DNA of 5,781 nucleotides, from the NCBI GenBank assembly GCA_018064545.1, contig JAGHUY010000112.1, positions 1 to 5,781 on the forward strand, in the 5' to 3' direction. The translations under genes were made by a program, and so were the position numbers. Shown one piece after another: positions 1 to 4,397 of this stretch. Each line of letters opens with the position of its first letter. Within the stretch, counting starts at the first letter, position 1. The DNA comes from Candidatus Apopatosoma intestinale (GTDB lineage: Bacteria > Bacillota > Clostridia > Oscillospirales > CAG-272). A model generated the notes under the pieces. It was not told the DNA's origin and did no database searches. It worked only from the letters and a program-made list of their open reading frames with translations.

Positions 1-1526
1 TAGCCGTGGCCCTGGCTGTATCCGTTGTAAACGAATCCGAGAATCTTGGTATTGACGAATTCCAGTTGTTGCATCGCGTCCAGCACCTCGCGGCGTTTGG
101 AAACCGCGTGTCTGACGACGAACAGGAGGCCGTCCAACTGAGACGAGACCGCGACCGGGTCGATAACCGCGTTGATCGGGGGGAGGTCCACCACGACAAA
201 ATCGTAATTCTCGGCAAAGAACCCGAGAATCTTGCCCATCGTGGAAGAGCCGAGAAGTTCGGACGGGTTCGGCGGTACGTCACCGGACGTCACTACCGAA
301 AGATTCGGATGCAGAATACCGCGGTGAATGGAATTGTCCGGCTTGCCGGTCAGAATGTTGGAAAGACCGGGAGCCTGTTGGAGAGAGAGCGACTTGGCGA
401 TCGAGGGACGGCGCATATCCGCGTCCAGAAGCAGAACGGAATAGCCGTCTTTGGCAAGCGTATAGCACAGGTTGATGGCGGTATACGATTTACCTTCCTG
501 CGGGTTACCGCTCGTCACGCCGATGATCCGTCCTCCGCTTTCCTTGACCGGGCAGACAAAGTTCAGATTGGAACGCAGACGGTTATAGGCCTCGCTGGAA
601 ATGAAACTGAGTTTGTCGCCGAACAGAGCCGTAGTGGAATCGGATTTCCCGCTCTTTTTCTCTTTATTATATGTATCCGTTTGCTGACTGGAATAATACG
701 CTTTCGAATCTTTTTTGTTTTGGTGGCCGTAACCGTAACCGTAGCCATATCCATAGCCGTAGCCATAGTGGCCGTAACCGTAACCGTATTTCTTTCCGTA
801 ACCGTAGCCGTATTTTCCGCCCTTGACTCCGACCGCGGGGATCGTGGCCAGCACCGGAATCTTGTCGGCAAAGGTCGTTTTCAGCCATTCGGTATCATCA
901 ATGTTGTCGTGGAAGAAGTATTCGATCAGCACGACCAGAGCCGCACACAAAACAACGCCGACGGCAAAACCGATGATCGTATTCTTGTTGTAACTCGGAG
1001 AAGAAGCGACGCTCGGCGTCACAGCCAGATCGACCACCTCCACGCTGGAACCGTGGATGATCTTAGCGATCTGTCCGGGCAATACGTCCACGATGGTATT
1101 GGCGATGATGCGGGCTTCGTCGGGATTGGAGCTGGTCACCGTGATCCGAAGAATCTCGGTTTTATTGACACTGGCCGACGAAACCATTTTTTTGAGTTCC
1201 GAATAGGAATACGGCAAATCCGCTTTTTCTATGACTTCTTCCAAAGTCAGACGGGACGTCATGATCACGGCGTAGGTGTCGATCAGAGAACGCGAAGCAC
1301 TGATGCTGCTCGTACTGAGCGTCAGATCCAGTTCACCGCCGAGCGTCGTGGCACTGTTGACGTATAGGTCCGCATTGGCTTTATACAAAGGCGTGACCAT
1401 GAAGACGGTATAGGACAGCGCGATCCCGGCCGCCAGAATACCCGTCAGCAAAATGAGCCACCACCGACGCAGTAACAGGTGAAATAGCACTCGCAGATCA
1501 ATTTCTAAAATATCGTTTTGTTCCAT
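1..1526 (-). CDS. Fused Wzz/CpsC-like chain-length regulator and CpsD-like bacterial tyrosine kinase (3' end outside window)
   Basis: Membrane protein expected to control the length and export of capsule or exopolysaccharide chains through tyrosine autophosphorylation. The 508 visible codons read as follows. A short cytoplasmic start is followed by membrane segment 1 (about residues 22-44), the TPLYKA motif typical of Wzz domains, and an outer domain of about 135 residues. Membrane segment 2 (about 184-205) leads to IPVLATIP and then a tyrosine-glycine repeat (239-268). The kinase domain begins at EAYNRLRSN (312-320). It has Walker A SGNPQEGKS (339-347, Lys346), Walker A' LLLDADMRRP (365-374) and Walker B DFVVVD (442-447). 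The last visible residues, YNGYSQGHG, probably begin the usual C-terminal tyrosine cluster. The next codon starts TA, so it is Tyr or a stop. Many Gram-positives split this protein into two genes; here it is one chain. ATG at 1526 is chosen because hydrophobic segment 1 follows directly; its ribosome site (AGAAAG) is weak. Confidence 0.93.
   Translation of the reverse strand, partial: MEQNDILEIDLRVLFHLLLRRWWLILLTGILAAGIALSYTVFMVTPLYKANADLYVNSATTLGGELDLTLSTSSISASRSLIDTYAVIMTSRLTLEEVIEKADLPYSYSELKKMVSSASVNKTEILRITVTSSNPDEARIIANTIVDVLPGQIAKIIHGSSVEVVDLAVTPSVASSPSYNKNTIIGFAVGVVLCAALVVLIEYFFHDNIDDTEWLKTTFADKIPVLATIPAVGVKGGKYGYGYGKKYGYGYGHYGYGYGYGYGYGYGHQNKKDSKAYYSSQQTDTYNKEKKSGKSDSTTALFGDKLSFISSEAYNRLRSNLNFVCPVKESGGRIIGVTSGNPQEGKSYTAINLCYTLAKDGYSVLLLDADMRRPSIAKSLSLQQAPGLSNILTGKPDNSIHRGILHPNLSVVTSGDVPPNPSELLGSSTMGKILGFFAENYDFVVVDLPPINAVIDPVAVSSQLDGLLFVVRHAVSKRREVLDAMQQLEFVNTKILGFVYNGYSQGHG
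726..812 (-). repeat. In-frame Tyr-Gly repeat inside the tyrosine kinase gene
   Basis: Codons 239-267 encode (YG)3-KK-(YG)3-H-(YG)7, giving 13 tyrosines in 29 residues. The DNA is a degenerate 6-base tandem repeat of TAY-GGN codons. Tyr and Gly codons alternate between synonyms (TAC/TAT, GGC/GGT/GGA), which suggests the protein pattern is kept by selection and is not a fresh slippage product. The repeat follows IPVLATIP and precedes a lysine-, serine- and tyrosine-rich linker (residues 271-305) that leads into the kinase domain. It lies on the cytoplasmic side of membrane segment 2. Confidence 0.9.
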
Positions 1527-1550
1527 CGATGTTCCAACTTTCTTTCAGAT

Positions 1551-1567
1551 TTGGGGAGGTGCCCCAA
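1551..1567 (-). promoter_or_regulatory. Short GC hairpin in the 5' leader of the kinase mRNA
   Basis: A perfect 6-bp stem (TTGGGG at 1551-1556 with CCCCAA at 1562-1567) closes a 5-base loop, 25 bases upstream of the kinase start codon and within the leader expected from promoter P1. On the mRNA, loop and stem together read CACCTCC, the same as the anti-Shine-Dalgarno tail of 16S rRNA. It could affect mRNA stability or translation. No function is shown. Confidence 0.4.
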
Positions 1568-1580
1568 GAAAATTCCTGCA

Positions 1581-1594
1581 ATAATATATATTAT
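1581..1594. repeat. 14-base perfect AT palindrome at the predicted P1 start site
   Basis: The sequence ATAATATATATTAT is its own reverse complement. It overlaps the -10 element of promoter P1 by two bases and covers the predicted transcription start. It could be an operator, but a pure A/T palindrome in AT-rich DNA may also arise by chance. Confidence 0.35.
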
Positions 1595-1620
1595 TATATC
1601 ACTAACAAAAAAGTTGTCAA
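1593..1620 (-). promoter_or_regulatory. Consensus sigma-A promoter P1 for the tyrosine kinase
   Basis: On the minus strand the -35 box is TTGACA (1615-1620) and the -10 box is TATAAT (1593-1598), separated by 16 bases. Both hexamers match the housekeeping consensus exactly. Transcription should start near 1585, giving a leader of about 60 bases before the kinase ATG at 1526. An 11-base G tract lies three bases upstream of the -35 box. Confidence 0.85.
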
Positions 1621-1623
1621 GCG

Positions 1624-1634
1624 CCCCCCCCCCC
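1624..1634. repeat. 11-base C/G homopolymer next to promoter P1
   Basis: Eleven consecutive C on the plus strand form a G11 tract on the minus strand. It ends three bases before the P1 -35 box. Homopolymers of this length are prone to slipped-strand length change, and some known phase-variable promoters use such tracts beside the core elements. Here the tract lies outside the -35/-10 spacer, so any effect would act through an upstream binding site or DNA shape. Confidence 0.85.
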
Positions 1635-1695
1635 GAAAAATTCGTTTTTTTGTCAAAAAAGCAAAAAACTTTCTCTCGGGCGAAAGAAAACTAAT

Positions 1696-1733
1696 AAAAA
1701 GGCTGTCTTTTGGTTTTTTTCGGCAGACAAGCC
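1696..1733 (-). terminator. Terminator-like hairpin upstream of the kinase (possible attenuator)
   Basis: On the minus strand GGCTTGTCT (1725-1733) can pair with AGACAGCC (1701-1708), with one bulged base and a 16-base loop, and is followed at once by TTTTTATT. It lies about 45-80 bases downstream of the start expected from promoter P2 and upstream of P1. It could therefore end P2 transcripts as a short RNA or act as an attenuator. A rival hairpin, CGGC-TTGTCT-GCCG, shares the 5' arm. The stem is modest. Confidence 0.45.
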
Positions 1734-1782
1734 GATCGACACGGTTTTTCCGGCAACATTCTGATATTTGCAGTTTAATTAT

Positions 1783-1810
1783 ATTGTACTCTATCGACAA
1801 AATATGTCAA
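1783..1810 (-). promoter_or_regulatory. Second upstream promoter P2 for the tyrosine kinase leader
   Basis: Minus-strand -35 TTGACA (1805-1810) and -10 TACAAT (1783-1788) are 16 bases apart; 11 of 12 positions match the sigma-A consensus. Transcription would start near 1776, about 250 bases before the kinase ATG, and would cross a terminator-like hairpin and the G11 tract. Two dyads lie just upstream. Confidence 0.65.
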
Positions 1811-1825
1811 TCCTTTCTCCTAAAC

Positions 1826-1859
1826 TGGCAAGATGTGCCACAAATTGTGCTGACAATTT
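1826..1859. promoter_or_regulatory. Two adjacent inverted repeats upstream of promoter P2
   Basis: TGGCA-5-TGCCA (1826-1840) is followed one base later by AAATTGT-4-ACAATTT (1842-1859). Both are perfect dyads. On the minus strand they are centred about 57 and 75 bases upstream of the predicted P2 start, where activators often bind. Neither has a T-run that would make it a terminator. The cognate regulator is unknown. Confidence 0.4.
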
Positions 1860-1902
1860 ACCGTTATTCATCCTTTGCTTTTCTGCGGACAAAAAAGAGA
1901 AA

Positions 1903-1947
1903 ATATAGAAAAGTCCCCCCCCCTTTTCCCGGAAGGAGAAAGGGGGG
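1903..1947 (-). terminator. Intrinsic terminator of adenine deaminase
   Basis: On the minus strand the 9-bp stem CCCCCCTTT/AAAGGGGGG (1939-1947 with 1918-1926) is capped by a further small GC pairing. It is followed by three more G and then by T-rich sequence (ACTTTTCTATATTTTC). It begins 45 bases after the adenine deaminase stop and should insulate the kinase gene from readthrough. One arm lies in a 9-base C/G homopolymer (1915-1923). Confidence 0.65.
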
Positions 1948-1991
1948 AGACATGCGTATCCGTTTTTGCTTTTGGAGTCAGCCGTTTTTCA

Positions 1992-3686
1992 TCATTCCGC
2001 GACCAACGGAACTCTTGTCTGGGTATTGACGTCCACAAGCCCCTGCGTCGTCATTTTCAGCGACGGGATCACAGGCAGGGATACAAACGCCATATTCATG
2101 AACGGTTCCACGGTTTCCGGTGCGCCGAGTGCGTGAACGGCCTCCCGCACCAGACGGTTCTGCTCCGCGATCTCCGCCGCCGGTGCCGCGGTCATCAGTC
2201 CGGCCACGGGGAGAGGCATCTCCGAAACGACTTTTCCATCGGCCGCAACGGCGTTTCCGCCGCCCATGGCAAGGACACGGTTGGCGGCGATCGCCATATC
2301 CGCGTCGTTCGTTCCGATCACGATCAGATTGTGGGAATCGTGGGAGACCGAAGACGCGATCGCGCCCTTTTTCAGCCCGATCCCGTTGATATATCCGATG
2401 CCCTTGTGCCCCGTATGCATATGGCGCTCAATGACCGCGAGTTTCAGAATATCGCGCTCCACGTCGATGCCGTCGTTCTTTTCACGGTTCACTTCCGTGA
2501 TCCATTCGTCCGTCAGAAGTTCGCCCGGAATGATGCGGATCACGCGGCACTTCGACCCGGTTTCCCGGATCCGGAAATCCTCTTCCGTAAGCGGGTCAAG
2601 GAAAAACGAGTGCAGGACCGTTTTCCGGTTTTCCTCCTTGGCGACCGGCTCCGTGAACGGAATAATTTTCCCGTTTTCAACCGTCTTTTTGCCGGCGCAA
2701 TAGACGTCACGGACGGCGACGGTGTCCAGATCGTCCAGGATCAGAAGATCGGCCTTATATCCGGGCGCGATCGCACCGACGTTTTGCAGTTCAAAGCAAT
2801 GCGCGGCGCGGATCGTCGCCATCTGAATGGCGGTGACGGCCGATTTCCCCGCGCGCACGGCGGCGCGGATGATGCTGTCGATATGCCCGTCGGCCAGCAG
2901 ATCGGCCGGGTGTTTGTCATCGGTGACAAGCAGACAGCGGTGGCAAAACGGCTCGTCGAAAAGCGGCAAAAGCCCGGTGAGGTTCCGTGCCGCCGTTCCC
3001 TGACGGATCATGATCCACTGCCCTTTGCGGATCCGCTCTTTGGCTTCCTCGGCCGACGTGCATTCATGGTCGGAACGAATCCCGGCAAGCAGATATTTGT
3101 CGAGCGGTCTCCCCGAAAGAAGCGGCGCATGTCCGTCCACCACCCGACGGTGGATGTGGGCGTCCGCGATCTTTTCCCAGACGTCCGGGTCTTCCCCGAC
3201 CACACCGACGTAATTCATCATTTCCGCGAGTCCCAGCACCCGCCGCTGTTCGTAAAACGGACGCAGATCGTCTGCCGTCAGCACGGCGCCGGACTCGTCG
3301 AACGGCGTCGCCGGAACGCAGGACGGCAGCATGATATAGACCGTCATCGGCAGTCCCTCGCTCATTTCGAGCATATAATGGATGCCCGCCGTACCGCATA
3401 CGTTGGCGATCTCGTGCGGGTCCGCCACGATCGCCGTTGTGCCGTGCGGCAGACAGACGCGCGTCAGTTCCGCCGGCGTCAGCATCGTACTTTCAATATG
3501 AATGTGGCCGTCCACGAAGCCCGGGCAGATCACCTTTCCCGTCACGTCTTCCACGCGGTCGGCATCGGTGTCGGTATAATTCCCCACCCCGATAATGTGC
3601 GAATCTTTGATCAATACATTGGCTTTTTCCAGTTCTCCGGTAAACACGTTGACGACCGTCCCGCCGGACAGAAGAAGTTTATCCAT
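1992..3686 (-). CDS. ade: Adenine deaminase
   Basis: Amidohydrolase-superfamily metalloenzyme that converts adenine to hypoxanthine and ammonia (EC 3.5.4.2) in cytoplasmic purine salvage. At 564 residues it has the length usual for this family (about 570-590). The N-terminal strand NVFTGELE precedes the metal motif PGFVDGHIHIEST (HxH at 61/63). DPHEIANVCG (89-98), LAEMMNY (Glu155), DGHAP (184-188), GIRSDHE (202-208) and TDDKHP (255-260) supply the remaining metal and active-site residues. The adenine-deaminase C-terminal domain carries SHDSHN (448-453). No key motif is missing. ATG at 3686 is chosen because AGGGGG (3692-3697) lies five bases upstream and the start matches the family. An in-frame ATG at 3713 overlaps the promoter -10 box and lies upstream of the predicted transcription start. 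The gene is monocistronic, with its own promoter and terminator. Confidence 0.96.
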   Translation of the reverse strand: MDKLLLSGGTVVNVFTGELEKANVLIKDSHIIGVGNYTDTDADRVEDVTGKVICPGFVDGHIHIESTMLTPAELTRVCLPHGTTAIVADPHEIANVCGTAGIHYMLEMSEGLPMTVYIMLPSCVPATPFDESGAVLTADDLRPFYEQRRVLGLAEMMNYVGVVGEDPDVWEKIADAHIHRRVVDGHAPLLSGRPLDKYLLAGIRSDHECTSAEEAKERIRKGQWIMIRQGTAARNLTGLLPLFDEPFCHRCLLVTDDKHPADLLADGHIDSIIRAAVRAGKSAVTAIQMATIRAAHCFELQNVGAIAPGYKADLLILDDLDTVAVRDVYCAGKKTVENGKIIPFTEPVAKEENRKTVLHSFFLDPLTEEDFRIRETGSKCRVIRIIPGELLTDEWITEVNREKNDGIDVERDILKLAVIERHMHTGHKGIGYINGIGLKKGAIASSVSHDSHNLIVIGTNDADMAIAANRVLAMGGGNAVAADGKVVSEMPLPVAGLMTAAPAAEIAEQNRLVREAVHALGAPETVEPFMNMAFVSLPVIPSLKMTTQGLVDVNTQTRVPLVAE

Positions 3687-3691
3687 ATATA

Positions 3692-3697
3692 CCCCCT
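3692..3697 (-). promoter_or_regulatory. Ribosome binding site of adenine deaminase
   Basis: AGGGGG on the minus strand, five bases before ATG at 3686. It fixes the start at MDKLLLSGG and argues against the longer in-frame reading. Confidence 0.75.
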
Positions 3698-3711
3698 GCG
3701 CTTTTTTCTCC

Positions 3712-3740
3712 ATTATAGACAAAAAATCAAAAAAGTGCAA
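3712..3740 (-). promoter_or_regulatory. ade: Promoter of adenine deaminase
   Basis: Minus-strand -35 TTGCAC (3735-3740) and perfect -10 TATAAT (3712-3717), with the ideal 17-base spacer. Transcription should begin near 3705, leaving a leader of only about 20 bases. There is no room for a purine riboswitch, so regulation would have to act at the promoter. Confidence 0.8.
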
Positions 3741-3755
3741 GAAAAAACGAGAAAT

Positions 3756-3778
3756 CGGAAAACAAATTGATTTTTCCG
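3756..3778. promoter_or_regulatory. Inverted repeat between divergent promoters, candidate operator
   Basis: CGGAAAA (3756-3762) and TTTTCCG (3772-3778) form a perfect 7-bp dyad around a 9-base centre. The dyad overlaps the -35 box of the plus-strand promoter and lies about 16 bases upstream of the adenine deaminase -35 box. GAAATCGG occurs as a direct repeat at 3751-3758 and 3779-3786. A bound protein could affect both transcription units. Confidence 0.4.
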
Positions 3779-3795
3779 GAAATCGGTGATAGAAT
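3767..3795 (+). promoter_or_regulatory. Promoter of the rhodanese operon
   Basis: -35 TTGATT (3767-3772) and -10 TAGAAT (3790-3795), with a 17-base spacer. The -10 box matches 5 of 6 consensus positions. A second TAGAAT at 3795-3800 is an alternative. It fires away from the adenine deaminase promoter, with 26 bases between the two -35 boxes. Confidence 0.65.
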
Positions 3796-3824
3796 AGAAT
3801 CATCAAGAATAATCGGAGCGTCTC

Positions 3825-4148
3825 ATGGAAACAACTACGATAAGAAAAATCTCTTTTGCCGACGCCAAAAAGATGATGGACACCGTTCCGGAACTCGTCA
3901 TTCTGGACGTGCGGGAAGAGGAAGAATATATCACCGGACACGCCGTGGGAGCCGAACTGCTCCCCGTCGACGACATCACGGCGGAAAGTGCTGCGAAAGC
4001 GATTCCGACACCGGACACGCCCGTTCTGTTATATTGCCGGTCGGGGGCGCGTAGCGCGCTTGCCGCCGAAAAGCTGACGTCCCTCGGATATCGCAACCTC
4101 TACGACGTCGGCGGACTGGTCGGTTGGCCTTACGGCCTTACAGTATAG
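3825..4148 (+). CDS. Single-domain rhodanese-like sulfurtransferase
   Basis: A 107-residue single rhodanese domain, probably cytoplasmic because no signal peptide is visible. Family members carry sulfane sulfur as a persulfide on an active-site cysteine and pass it to a thiol acceptor. Seen here: an opening helix (SFADAKKMM), the ILDVREEEEYITGH motif (26-39), and the active-site loop YCRSGARSA with catalytic Cys71. The six-residue loop CRSGAR fits sulfurtransferases better than the seven-residue loop of Cdc25-type phosphatases. The usual GHIPGA appears as GHAVGA. The C-terminal GGLVGWP corresponds to the family's closing GG-x-x-x-W. GGAG at 3815-3818 lies six bases before the ATG. It is the first gene of an operon; the next starts 10 bases after its stop. 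The sulfur acceptor is unknown, and the small cysteine-rich neighbour is one candidate. Confidence 0.92.
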   Translation: METTTIRKISFADAKKMMDTVPELVILDVREEEEYITGHAVGAELLPVDDITAESAAKAIPTPDTPVLLYCRSGARSALAAEKLTSLGYRNLYDVGGLVGWPYGLTV

Positions 4149-4158
4149 AAAGGAAATT

Positions 4159-4377
4159 ATGAAAACTAAATCTCTTTTAATTAAAGATACCACGCGCGAG
4201 GAGCGCGAAAGAATCGTTGCGGAAGCCCTCGCCGCCTGCGGCGGAGAATGCGACCTCTGCGGCGGTTGCGACAATGTCGGCGGAGGCAACGCCGACGAAA
4301 TCTATCGTCCTTATATCGAGGGGGAAAAAGAACTCGCCGAGATCAACCGGGAATACAACCGGGGGACTGTGCAATAA
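4159..4377 (+). CDS. Small four-cysteine protein of unknown function
   Basis: A 72-residue protein I cannot assign to a named function. It starts with a charged segment (LLIKDTTREERERIVAEAL, residues 6-24) likely to be helical. A compact cysteine cluster, CGGECDLCGGC (27-37), follows with spacing CX3CX2CX2C in a glycine-rich stretch. The C-terminus is acidic to mixed (YIEGEKELAEINREYN). There is no signal peptide or membrane segment. The cluster could bind an iron-sulfur centre or zinc, or be a thiol acceptor. CX3CX2C also occurs in radical-SAM enzymes, but this chain is far too short to be one. I recall small clostridial proteins with a similar KDTTREER-type start and no proven role; this is memory, not a search. 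AAGGA sits just upstream of the ATG, and the gene lies between the rhodanese (10-base gap) and the oxidoreductase (20-base gap), so co-transcription is likely. Confidence 0.85.
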   Translation: MKTKSLLIKDTTREERERIVAEALAACGGECDLCGGCDNVGGGNADEIYRPYIEGEKELAEINREYNRGTVQ

Positions 4378-4385
4378 CCAATAAC

Positions 4386-4390
4386 GGAGG
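4386..4390 (+). promoter_or_regulatory. Ribosome binding site that decides the oxidoreductase start
   Basis: GGAGG lies one base before an in-frame ATG at 4392 and seven bases before the ATG at 4398. Normal spacing favours 4398, which removes only two residues (MT). Confidence 0.8.
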
Positions 4391-4397
4391 AATGACT

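Larger units (their letters stand above)
1527..1991. other. Long AT-rich intergenic regulatory region, no gene seen
   Basis: This spacer separates adenine deaminase from the tyrosine kinase; both are on the minus strand. I see no credible coding sequence in any frame: the open frames contain poly-proline or poly-phenylalanine runs produced by homopolymers. Reading along the minus strand, it holds the adenine deaminase terminator, two dyads, promoter P2, a terminator-like hairpin, a second weak hairpin with T-runs (CTTTC at 1669-1673 with GAAAG at 1682-1686), an 11-base G tract, promoter P1, an AT palindrome and a short GC hairpin just before the kinase start. Confidence 0.75.

Noticed and set aside
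726..812. Regular short DNA repeats that could suggest a CRISPR or satellite array
   Set aside because: The period is six bases, in frame, with synonymous variation and no spacers; it encodes the Tyr-Gly stretch of the kinase.
6..1367. 453-codon open frame on the plus strand
   Set aside because: It is the antisense shadow of the tyrosine kinase. The minus strand shows clear Walker A, A' and B motifs, membrane segments and a consensus promoter, while the plus frame gives an Arg/Asp/His-rich sequence with no family.
1594..1800. 68-codon open frame on the minus strand in the kinase leader
   Set aside because: It begins with TTG without a ribosome site and runs through the G11 tract and promoter P1, so it is unlikely to be a gene.
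1826..1840. Possible sigma-54 promoter (TGGCAC...TTGC on the minus strand)
   Set aside because: The GG and GC elements are two bases too close for a sigma-54 -24/-12 promoter. The match comes from the dyad.
1875..3770. 631-codon open frame on the plus strand
   Set aside because: Antisense shadow of adenine deaminase caused by GC-rich codons. It has no ribosome site and its product is a histidine/arginine-rich nonsense composition.
3687..3941. N-terminal extension of adenine deaminase upstream of 3686
   Set aside because: The extension is Phe/His-rich, reads through the promoter and overlaps the rhodanese gene. The ATG at 3713 lies in the -10 box. AGGGGG at 3692-3697 fixes the start at 3686.
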